From CAYSJU01 sp964431495 (lineage in GTDB: Bacteria > Omnitrophota > Gorgyraeia > Tantalellales > Tantalellaceae), in the NCBI GenBank assembly GCA_964431495.1, contig CAYSJU010000005.1, positions 19,927 to 83,926 of the forward strand: DNA of 64,000 nucleotides. Direction: 5' to 3'. The translations under genes and the position numbers were made by a program. How positions within the stretch are numbered: position 1 is the stretch's first letter; every line of letters begins with the position of its first letter. The notes below the pieces were generated by a model. The model did no database searches, was not told the DNA's origin, and worked only from the letters and a program-made list of their open reading frames with translations. This document shows positions 56,101-62,533 of the stretch, in pieces.

Positions 56101-59100
56101 GGGAATCATAGGTGAAGGCAAAAAGCGGTATATTTACGTGTATGATCATAAAAACGACAGGACAAATATTGACCCTGAAGATATAAATAATACATGGAGG
56201 ATGCGCTATAAGGAGGTATTTGCCAGAAACGGCATATCAGTTTCAAAAAGATTTTTCTATCATTATGACAGGCAGGGCAATGAAAAGGGATACAAAAAAT
56301 ATGATTTTATCGACAAGGACGGTTCCGTAAAAGAGAATGTGGTAAGTGTGAGCGACTTTATGACGAGAACAGATGGAAAGATCGCCCTGTTCCATAAAGT
56401 AGATTCCACTGGTGAATACTGGTATAAATGGGGAGAAAAAGTCCCGGCGGAAGGATTTGATAAACCCCATTCGGACTGGTTTGCATTGTATAAGAGAGCG
56501 TCGGAGCCGGATCAATGGGGCGATCAGTGGTTCATCCACCCCTTTGATCCTGACAGTGACCCGCTTGACCCGGAATGGGATCAATGGAAATGGGTAAAAA
56601 CAGAACCATTATCTCCTGGAACAAAAGCAATGAATTCGCTTCCTTTAACTCCTTCGCCTTTAGCTAAACGGGGAACATGGGCAGGGGCTAAGACAGGAGA
56701 GATCCAACCGGTACAGGTCGGAGCCAGTTCTCAAGCGCCACCCAGCGGGGCAGGCGGTACTTCCAAGTCTGCAACATCCAGGACCAAAACTCGAACTGCT
56801 GAGCCAGCTGTGTCAGGTAAGTGGGCCCAGAAAAAAAGAAGTGCAGTCTCTACGTCATTCCGGAGATCCTCTTCACGTTCCATCAGGCAGGGAAGCTGGG
56901 GAAGCATTAAAAGGGGATCGGTCGGCGAGAGATATATAGACGAAAAAGATACTTCCACCCGCCGAACTTCAGATAAGAGAAAAGAGACCAGAAAATCCCG
57001 CAGCGTTAGGACAGATAAGGATCGCCGGAAAGCATCCGATGATGAAGACGAAGAGGAGAAGGAAAGCGAGTCCTTGCTTGCCAATCTCTTTCACGGAAGA
57101 CTTTCATTCCTGAACTGGCCCATAAGAGTTCTGGTTTTTGCGTCAACCGTATTCCATGAAGCAGGACATTTGATCTGTGGATTAAGAGAACAGCAGCAGG
57201 TGAAGGTATATCTGCTGCCGGGCAGGGTCCGGGGGCTCAGCGGAGCGCCTGCAAAGTATGGCGGTATTCTCGGAAATGTATTTGGAGCTTTTTATTTTAC
57301 CATACTGATGTTAGTGATGATGCGTTTTAGAGCTTCTTTTATTCCCTTTACTATCATTCCGGTATTCGGTATTTTTGTCAATCTTTTCTCGATCCTTGTA
57401 GAAGGGACAGGGCTGATATTCGGTATTGGAGATATGGCAGGTGTGGAGGGGCCGGAAGATGCTGACGTGATATTGCCCGACGATGAAGGGCCAGGCAAGG
57501 CCGGCACCCGGCCTGATATCGTGATATACCTTACAGGAGGAAAACGCCCCGAGGATACAGGTGGGAAAGAAACCCAATCTTTGCTTGCGAATCTTTTTGC
57601 CGAAAGGTTTCCCTGGCTTAACCGGTTCATCCGAATACTTGCTATTGGATCAACGCCGGCTCATGAGCTCGGTCATGGCAACCTGGCAGTGATGCTAGGG
57701 CAGGGGGATGGCAGGGCAAGTATCCTTGATGTCTTATGGCAAGGAAGGACTATGGGGATCAGTGGATCGGCCCGTAAGCACGGCGGTCTGCTTGGCAACG
57801 CATTATTTATTGTTATTTTAGTCTTCCTCTTTCCTGCCAAAGGCGCACTGGGCCGTTATATCCATATATATCTTATCGCAATAAATCTTATTTCGATCTT
57901 CACGGAGGGTATAGGTTACCTGTTCGGCAGAGGCGATCTGGCGGGCGAGGAATATCCGGATGATCCCGGCGCTCCCCCGGCCGGCAGGAGGGACCCAGGA
58001 TCAGGAGATGGCCAGCTGGATTTAAAAGCAGTTCCGGTAGAGGAAACACCAAGACCAGGGGAAAGGGAGCCAGGGCAAAGATCTTATGCGTCAAGGGTTA
58101 TTCCCGTCGTATTGATGGCATTTATATGCTTGCTGCTATCCAGCGCGGCGTTTTCTTCTTTTGCCAGCAGCCGTCAATACCCCGCCATGGTAGTTGTCAA
58201 AGCCGATGATCGCGACAGTCCGTCCACTGTTCAGGGAAGAGAGATGGTTAAATATGAATATTATCCTTCCGGAAGGATGAAGTCTAAGAAGGTGCTGGTC
58301 AAGACCGATGATCTTCTCAAGGGGATGATCTTCTATTATTCTGACGAGCCAGTTCACAATGTAGGTATGGCTGGGGAATACGGGCGCCTTATAAGACAGG
58401 TATATCCGGATGGCAACTATAAAATTTTCAGCGAGTATTATTCACCCGATCAGTGGAGATATATAGATGAATATGACAAGGACGGCAACTGGGTGGCCGG
58501 GTATGAATATGATGCCAATGGCAATTATATAGGGAATGTGGAGGAGCCAGGGGTGGGAAGAAAGCCCCCTGTGTATGAACCTGATCACAAAAAAGGAGGC
58601 GCTGCAGGCAGGATCATACGTAAAGAAGGGGAAGTATACTGGAAGATATCTTCTGATTTTGAATATAAAAAGGAAAAAGACGGAACACAGTTCACGTATA
58701 ACATAGTTAATGGTGTAAGGTATCCAAACACAAGGGTGGATCCGGATGGAACGTTTACGGAATATCATTATAACTATAACGCTCCAGCCAGGCCGGTTCT
58801 TCTTGGAGCGGAGCAGCGCGATCCGGACCGAACTACTACGTTAAAACTCGACTCCAATATGAAGGTGGTTGATAAGATCACTCCGGATTCCAAGTTCTAT
58901 GAAGGAGGCAATCTGCCCTGGATAAAGTATGGTTATGACGTTGGCATGCCTACACTGAGCGCTCAGAGAGGTGAACACTTTGGATACAGCACGCCCGAGG
59001 GCGCCAAGGCCCTGGTCGACAGGATGAGGGAATATCAGGGTGATTATATGAGGATATTTATCTTCTGTGATATGCGCGCCGGTATTAAGTTCGACAAGGC

Positions 59101-62100
59101 AGGCAACCCTACTGGTTTTACCGGTATGGTCTATAAGGACATGGATATGCTGGTAATGGTGGCAGAGATGCTGGGTATAAGGCTCATGCCGATCCTTTTG
59201 GATTTCCACATTGCAAACGGCGTATCAGAAGAGAACGGCACGCTTGTAGGGGAACACCCTGACCTTATCATAGACCCCGTAAAACGCGCTGCAATAGTAA
59301 GACTGATGGCGGATTTCGCAAGGCATTACAGGAATAACAGGACTATATGGGCATGGGATCTTTTTAACGAGCCGGAAGAGGTCGAGAAAGCGGGTACGGC
59401 TACATTTGCTGAGCTCCAGGCCTTTGTTAGAGAATTCCTTGCGGCAATACGCAAGGCAGATCCGGATTCCGAAGTCACCCTGGGATGCCGGGACATAGAA
59501 ACATTGATTGAATACTGGACCAATGAAGCACTGGGGATGGAAAGCGGGAATGGCTTTACCGTGTACCAGCCCCATTATTATGAATATATGGAAAAGGACG
59601 GTAAAGGGCTGGATCGCCAGTGTCCTAAACTGGACAAGCCGGTGATCATGGGAGAAGTAGAGCCCGCCGGCAATAAAGCCTCGGATGAAAGAAGGAAGTC
59701 CCTTATCAGGACCAGAGGTTATCGCGGCAGTCTTTTCTGGCACACCAGAAGGGTAGTCAGCGGGGAAAGAGAAGCGCAATCATTACTTGCAAATCTTTTT
59801 ACCGGCAGACTTTCATTCCTGAACTGGATCATTCGTGTGCCGGTCATCGTATCAACCCCGTTCCATGAGCTGGGCCATCTTTTGGCTGGATTATGGGATA
59901 ATCAGACACCAAAGTGGCGCTGGTATGATCTCTTGTTCACAGGTAATGTGAGGGGGCTGCGGGGTTATCCCGCGGCAATAGGAGGTGTGGTGGGTAACAT
60001 ATTTGGGATGTTAATATGGGGCGTATTATCTGTCCATCTTCCTTTTAAGCCGCTTTCTGACGTATGCTTGATCTTTGTTGCTGTTAATGCGCTTTCAGGC
60101 TTTGTGGAGATTATAGGCGCCGAAGCATTCAGCAGGGGAGATTTTCTATTAGAAGAGAAAATACTGAGAAGATATCTGGAACGGGAAGCCCCTGATGAAT
60201 TGGATATGCGGGAATTCTCCGAAAAATACAGGTTATCTTTGGATAAAGTAAGAGAGGTGGTTGCTGCTATAATGATCGGTGAGAATTCGAAGTATCTTGA
60301 ACTGATAAATCCGGAAACCGGACAAAGAACCGGTAAAGCCATGGATTACGACGTAGCCCATGAGCAGGGGGGATGGCATGGATTATCCCATGTTTTGGCA
60401 ATAAGTCCGGATGGTGAAATAGTGGTGCAGGTAAGAGGACGGGGCGATATGAGGCGTGACATGTCAGTAGGCGGGCATGTAAATATGGGGGAAGATTGGG
60501 AACAGGCAGCGCTAAGGGAGCTTGAAGAGGAGTTGAAATTAGAACATATAGATAGAAGGAGGCTTATCCCGACAGGCAAGTATAAAAAGATAGGCCGCGA
60601 AGATCTTACAGAGGAAGAATATGATCCGGATAATAGGACTTATAAGGGCCCGTCAAAGAAAAAGTATAACAGGGAGATATGTGGACTGTTCGTGTGCTTT
60701 CTAAATGAAGAGGAGGCTAAGAAACTGAGGGAGGAAGGCAAGCGGGAGGCGGAAGATGAGTTAGACCACGTAGAGTTTGTGCGTTTGGATAAGGAAATAG
60801 AAAAGATGGATAAGCCAGGAGTCAAGCACGCCAGCGGGTTCAGGCAGTATTTCGCGTTCCCCGAGGTCAGGGAAGAGGTAATGGAAAAGATAGAAGAGAT
60901 CAAAAAGGATGCCTCCCCGGACAAAGGGAGAAAAACCCGGTCTTTGCTTGCCAATATTTTTACCGGCAGGCTTTCCTGGATGAACTGGCCTTTACGAGTA
61001 TTGGCGATAGGATCAACTCCGTTCCATGAACTTTTCCATCTTCTTCTGGCATGGGGGAGAGGACAAAGACCGAGTTGGCGCTGGTACAGTTTTATAACTG
61101 GTAGTAAGATTGAACGGATAAGAGGTGTTCCGTCTGTGTGGGGTGGTATATTGGGTAACCTGGTCGGGATCGGTGTTTTTCTGGAGCTGGCTTCAAGGCC
61201 TGGTATCGTATCCCTGGGTTCGTTCGTCAATTATATTTTCTTCTTCTGCGCAGCGATCAATATCATTTCAATCATCACAGAAGCTATCGGCGTAAGAGCC
61301 AAGAGAGGCGATCTGGTGGAGGACCGGGGCCGGGGAGATATAAAGATCGCATTGGGTATTCCATGGGCCCTGTATGAAGAATTAAAAATCAGGGATTTGG
61401 AATATAAGCTGCAAAAGAGAACAGGTGTTGATTCGTTCATCCCTTTAAGGCCTTCCACGCGCGAGGAAATGCTAGAAGAGCTTTATAATAAGACCAGAAA
61501 CGGCAAAGTGATAGCCGCTATTATTGACAATGATCTGATCTGGAAAGGGGGGATGTTAGAAGATACAGGAGAAATAAATGCAGAAAAATTAGAGATTATG
61601 ATGAGGGATTTTGCCAGAAAGATAGAGAAGGATGTCATAAGACTCATGAATCCGGAAGTTGCAGCTATGAACGAAGAGACTGTGCGGATGATCATGGAAT
61701 CCAGAAAGTTCCGTGAAGTCGTGAATGTTTACGCGAGATTACTCCCCGAAGCTGATTCACTGGGATTGGCGGATAAAAGCATATTTGATTTTAGGCTGGT
61801 CAGCATAAATGAAGAGATCCTCTCAAAATTTGAACAGACAAATAATGTCAAACGCTTTATCCGTATGGTTAAGCATCACGAGACAGGTAAGTATGTCAGC
61901 GTATCGGCAAGAAATCTTGCCGATATGAAATTTATCGCAAGCGCGATGCACAATATGTATTTCTCCAAAAATGCCGCGTCCAAGTTTCTCCAGGTAAGGA
62001 TACTGGACAAGAACGTGACCGAAGAGAACTTGGATAGATATATGAAGAATACAGGGCTGGATAAATATCTCGAAAGATCAAACGTGGTTCTGGCGTCGTC

Positions 62101-62482
62101 TGAAGACATGTCCCTTGAAGAGATCATTGAAAAGGTCAAAGAGACTTTTGGAGACGCTGAGAACGACCGGATCGCCGTGGGCGCTACAAGAGACCTTGTG
62201 CGGTCAGATGCTGACAGGGCTTTACTTAAAGCTGGGAAAGCGCCGATATACGTCGAGATGCAGGAAGAAAGCGGAGAAGAGGACGGTATCGCGTCACAAC
62301 TTCTCTATGCGTTAATCGAGGTCATGTGTAACGATGGGAAAATTCCGGAAGCGCTGGGCAGGCTCATCGTAATGAAGGGTTACAAAAACTGGTTCATCTT
62401 CCTGCCGAACATGGAAATGGTAGACGTCGAGGCTCTCAGAAAAGAGATGGAGAATTACGAGGAGGTCCTCACAAGAGCGTAA
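47177..62482 (+). CDS. Giant multidomain envelope protein (5,101 aa) with GH-A barrels, Nudix and four HExxH membrane modules
   Basis: One unbroken frame, far larger than any neighbour. Order of parts, by residue: signal peptide (hydrophobic at 27-52, ending VWA-QGG, after a 26-residue lead); Tiki/ChaN-like region 95-525 (IIIHIQDSHAS ... TGGYHTSG); Glu-rich linker; membrane helices about 831-875 and 902-922; zincin-like HEMEH at 1138-1142; helices 1213-1310; HEKAEGH at 1382; helical repeats to 1980; helix 1988-2010; GH5-like barrel 2155-2448 (acid Glu2314 in FNEP, nucleophile Glu2410 in VGEIEP); YD/RHS-like repeats 2455-3150; basic linker; modules A1 (HEAGH 3327) and A2 (HELGH 3496); helix 3639-3665; second barrel 3911-4198 (Glu4065, Glu4160); A3 (HELGH 4230); Nudix box 4433-4455; A4 (HELFH 4617); unknown C-terminal domain. 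Own promoter, no operon. Function unknown; envelope-anchored glycan and protein processing is an inference. Confidence 0.9.
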   Translation: MPNSAHRTYTEISRSVTTARQISISKMKRSQLVKIISVAITILFLHQQIVWAQGGEPLWGGMARRHQHRRNEKLENVDMDIPYGIGRMKEVSIEGENDDIIIHIQDSHASLSAQYSIVEILNTLVKDYDLSLITLEGAQGYLDASILQAIPDRKIRRDTADFLMRDGRLSAAEFFTVMRDQGDIPLYGIEDNELYRKNIESFCSVAEERARLVGNVNKFIEQLKSLESRTCSNELRILNDNAWAHRLGEKSFTEYWKEVGELARKSGIDTGEYAELKKLLKTIEMEKKIDFIEANIERRKLMEVLSGSLNKTELEELVLESVKFNEGRISGAEFHNYLAALAEDHRIDREGFENLVLYTEYISLYETIEIFGLFREVGLLEEAIREKLYRNSDERQLYEIMIMTYMLKRLYSMELTNEDAGLIRNYRGQYRADKYIGFIKEKCHKYDVRVEGGFDVSEMFSGIDEALGFYDIAESRNRVMIANTVKWMRSEGRRVSALVTGGYHTSGLTKLMKEKGLSYLVVVPKFAEDVERPYIAILTNKKKPYQKLLAADKYQLAVEAYFHSAGGNLNEFKEGIFFALGAAVLGGEKDLDGLKKLWIEAYRVKYGELQGDRKRLDAMSSEPVDPEDLSDMLNTARIEKIGATALIVYRGKAVMAIEEEGGIYKPAEVTGKHRRIIDGRMATEADEETAPAGFTAEDSDAGEIPGRIGEEELRSEELTDLVVARLEGRWDVEYEDIIRILMSQGLPPDWENDPELAKEVDAFIIRCHFSFNDRRGISIEELEEELRSEEGRGIGGKTVVSGEEIEDKRAAEEKPEDRSGVDESWEKGGGPIAALMVLLGGLGLIITGCVVVGLMPTLIGFFALTGIGMITLRFTGRVTGHFDSVRSHPFLNRIVYKAGYLHIALVFLILALFLGPLYLQKPVPPPAVVSVAEEEEQVLMGLFKDPLRVQEELEEMRKNRERKFLEYENMLRSGFEQYFEAMSETAHFKSIKKNLSPGEDELMLRSHFEKGNVLRLDDRKNQGMPERRVERLNKIVDDIWEGMDKDALPDYMKSKVDEYGFGIEELQKALFVLKVLDPEAYRYSEKWNVRAVIVETNWFDGATSGDRFLGLVSKNLRGAKISIKKGRGAVASAWIFRHEMEHHKEFPTSLWQAFKSILCWIQEIPGMLFDRVPSYERNSFRAQRQFMRKIHIDADLTNLYQSYLSQRQLFSLMSIGAWLGILIGPLYLVDRKFRISERFERIFERLDETFFKDPDRRFKKEPEGMTSFVAAVAGIALAIFNIITFTIALAGITGIFSIYLIYKYGVLHSALRSKGPMRDKQFLQNRCVSILGLSYKDKVQIVEGTDWDGVKSPYAYTGNGMIYVREKVANGPIAALALVLMHEKAEGHLNKAPPSLKKEIFANFGEFLFTLTYILSGREDTFYIYEHLPSLVDTLQEEGLDREKILNDEDKECLDNLYDTEKSNPIREQQLYDYLTRMLTLRRNGMPFDSLYQLKEDEEKRNLLQKMGSQVLKKKMELLAKHNLPVIPELFFDEELVGKIELLEEHGARVSEGMLKLVTPDSLEVYELRRSGALATYRVSSSDRNFDKELEEMARKVELFKYAGLSMNPRVLGREYKSIVDTIRFLDNYGLDVNDDTAQYGLRGCLTNAVIGHSAIMAEPEMSDEEVWELARFFYDKFLIPEEKKYEGVPLLASKHSRELMELDEFSEVIKRIYGFNKLKTREAKDRELFDLSDYLENNVFSGAYSEHFEDLSSEDSVRLYELYDKFTAGAEEKENSAEYLRRAVETITDLRTSEFSADRAIVQALDIDSLIAKAVSDHIDQQWGIDAQKALDRVYTLLEKAEDSHRKNVEANDEAFKAVTQYVINPSRQNLQILREIGKREQYNPIYRENLRTFDSRTDEFILRAMNVEAASDVSGKFDKKFTRERLGKEGLKDFRLVLKAFRTLFPEALPYTRVLSKSAYIVENTANSRSGRFMANLLDIKRSKPRKFILLICAVIIMILIPVAIAHCIGSLQNLHTGRPVSDIGIAPAGTALLPDLSTINVPVVLPPSISPAARGEEAARPEILTGSAGLTGGFDARFNAPAAMFAMDTADQELSAIEDDVMRAELYPSGRIRSIEYFMDTDDIPRGTILHYSDDPVQNVGNKTFLDPRFLKGFNLPWAKGYYGYNVGLGTLGGQRGQHFGGFSNPSVRQDLIRRMEERPLDYMRVFLFCDLRAGVQFDDAGNPIGFTDKVYEDMDVLVSEARSRGIKLMPVLVDFLIADGVSEEWGTQVGEHPDAITDPAKRVAFISLMGDFVEHYRGEDTIWAWDLFNEPEWIVGKAPVSFAQLQTFVRELTREVHNRCPGTMVTLGSATRDHLLRYWTDKALGVAPQDGLDLYQFHFHNWMSGPNRLNYPYADMRVDKPVIVGEIEPDNLREKLRVVCGGGYLGGFPWEDHNYTISERFWEDRISDVGEKIEHGFLVRQDNPDGSYWTFSDHYPDGRPKFAREFDAGATEPKAVYEYDGANHLVKKTTSEAIYTYYPYSGRINTKEFLVPSGNIPAGTVFQYSDNDIRKEDGTRYGYVMKEIYPDGTRREYMRDPGSGKVEYIFEYDDNDRQILSYDAPLRDDEQGDYITYDWDQPQAGQVTILFFIGSYDIQPGDPVRYDVKSSEKVGLDIHDYRGDEIGPKRISIVYGEGGVQKELNYYYENDELQRHIDVGTGDITEYGTDALVSLIYDASESVYRTYDWAEETVTVTEYRGGYETRISDPVRVDVQADEKVEEKVYRHNGNKDPDESDTWEEVIEPETEPEEDAYPSGLLRRTVTDEGFVIEYEDNKCDGQDYGRAILMSYEEAGGDRYKTFEWDTGDNRDQVTVTEYGGRYEVSFGDKVLSDVQQRERISQITYDHKGEYRDLDAETNGWVMREKVVYDNGQEKEKYSYYENGEVQRHVDEHSNITEYDTGGIVSFRYDSDEQTYWTYEWDKLISGQVIMTEYKGIIGEGKKRYIYVYDHKNDRTNIDPEDINNTWRMRYKEVFARNGISVSKRFFYHYDRQGNEKGYKKYDFIDKDGSVKENVVSVSDFMTRTDGKIALFHKVDSTGEYWYKWGEKVPAEGFDKPHSDWFALYKRASEPDQWGDQWFIHPFDPDSDPLDPEWDQWKWVKTEPLSPGTKAMNSLPLTPSPLAKRGTWAGAKTGEIQPVQVGASSQAPPSGAGGTSKSATSRTKTRTAEPAVSGKWAQKKRSAVSTSFRRSSSRSIRQGSWGSIKRGSVGERYIDEKDTSTRRTSDKRKETRKSRSVRTDKDRRKASDDEDEEEKESESLLANLFHGRLSFLNWPIRVLVFASTVFHEAGHLICGLREQQQVKVYLLPGRVRGLSGAPAKYGGILGNVFGAFYFTILMLVMMRFRASFIPFTIIPVFGIFVNLFSILVEGTGLIFGIGDMAGVEGPEDADVILPDDEGPGKAGTRPDIVIYLTGGKRPEDTGGKETQSLLANLFAERFPWLNRFIRILAIGSTPAHELGHGNLAVMLGQGDGRASILDVLWQGRTMGISGSARKHGGLLGNALFIVILVFLFPAKGALGRYIHIYLIAINLISIFTEGIGYLFGRGDLAGEEYPDDPGAPPAGRRDPGSGDGQLDLKAVPVEETPRPGEREPGQRSYASRVIPVVLMAFICLLLSSAAFSSFASSRQYPAMVVVKADDRDSPSTVQGREMVKYEYYPSGRMKSKKVLVKTDDLLKGMIFYYSDEPVHNVGMAGEYGRLIRQVYPDGNYKIFSEYYSPDQWRYIDEYDKDGNWVAGYEYDANGNYIGNVEEPGVGRKPPVYEPDHKKGGAAGRIIRKEGEVYWKISSDFEYKKEKDGTQFTYNIVNGVRYPNTRVDPDGTFTEYHYNYNAPARPVLLGAEQRDPDRTTTLKLDSNMKVVDKITPDSKFYEGGNLPWIKYGYDVGMPTLSAQRGEHFGYSTPEGAKALVDRMREYQGDYMRIFIFCDMRAGIKFDKAGNPTGFTGMVYKDMDMLVMVAEMLGIRLMPILLDFHIANGVSEENGTLVGEHPDLIIDPVKRAAIVRLMADFARHYRNNRTIWAWDLFNEPEEVEKAGTATFAELQAFVREFLAAIRKADPDSEVTLGCRDIETLIEYWTNEALGMESGNGFTVYQPHYYEYMEKDGKGLDRQCPKLDKPVIMGEVEPAGNKASDERRKSLIRTRGYRGSLFWHTRRVVSGEREAQSLLANLFTGRLSFLNWIIRVPVIVSTPFHELGHLLAGLWDNQTPKWRWYDLLFTGNVRGLRGYPAAIGGVVGNIFGMLIWGVLSVHLPFKPLSDVCLIFVAVNALSGFVEIIGAEAFSRGDFLLEEKILRRYLEREAPDELDMREFSEKYRLSLDKVREVVAAIMIGENSKYLELINPETGQRTGKAMDYDVAHEQGGWHGLSHVLAISPDGEIVVQVRGRGDMRRDMSVGGHVNMGEDWEQAALRELEEELKLEHIDRRRLIPTGKYKKIGREDLTEEEYDPDNRTYKGPSKKKYNREICGLFVCFLNEEEAKKLREEGKREAEDELDHVEFVRLDKEIEKMDKPGVKHASGFRQYFAFPEVREEVMEKIEEIKKDASPDKGRKTRSLLANIFTGRLSWMNWPLRVLAIGSTPFHELFHLLLAWGRGQRPSWRWYSFITGSKIERIRGVPSVWGGILGNLVGIGVFLELASRPGIVSLGSFVNYIFFFCAAINIISIITEAIGVRAKRGDLVEDRGRGDIKIALGIPWALYEELKIRDLEYKLQKRTGVDSFIPLRPSTREEMLEELYNKTRNGKVIAAIIDNDLIWKGGMLEDTGEINAEKLEIMMRDFARKIEKDVIRLMNPEVAAMNEETVRMIMESRKFREVVNVYARLLPEADSLGLADKSIFDFRLVSINEEILSKFEQTNNVKRFIRMVKHHETGKYVSVSARNLADMKFIASAMHNMYFSKNAASKFLQVRILDKNVTEENLDRYMKNTGLDKYLERSNVVLASSEDMSLEEIIEKVKETFGDAENDRIAVGATRDLVRSDADRALLKAGKAPIYVEMQEESGEEDGIASQLLYALIEVMCNDGKIPEALGRLIVMKGYKNWFIFLPNMEMVDVEALRKEMENYEEVLTRA

Positions 62483-62494
62483 TAGAAGAACCCT

Positions 62495-62523
62495 CTTGAG
62501 ATGTGCCGCCATCTATGCTAAAA
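62495..62523 (+). promoter_or_regulatory. Promoter of tyrS
   Basis: TTGAGA (62495-62500), a 17-base spacer, and an extended -10 TGCTAAAAT ending at 62523. Transcription would start only a few bases before the tyrS ATG at 62534, giving an almost leaderless message. Confidence 0.6.
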
Positions 62524-62533
62524 TGCCCTCATT

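Noticed and set aside
47177..62482. Several separate genes merged by an assembly error
   Set aside because: No frame change or stop in 15.3 kb, no N run, and the duplicated blocks are diverged (not identical), so a collapse or join from repeats is unlikely; still needs long-read proof.
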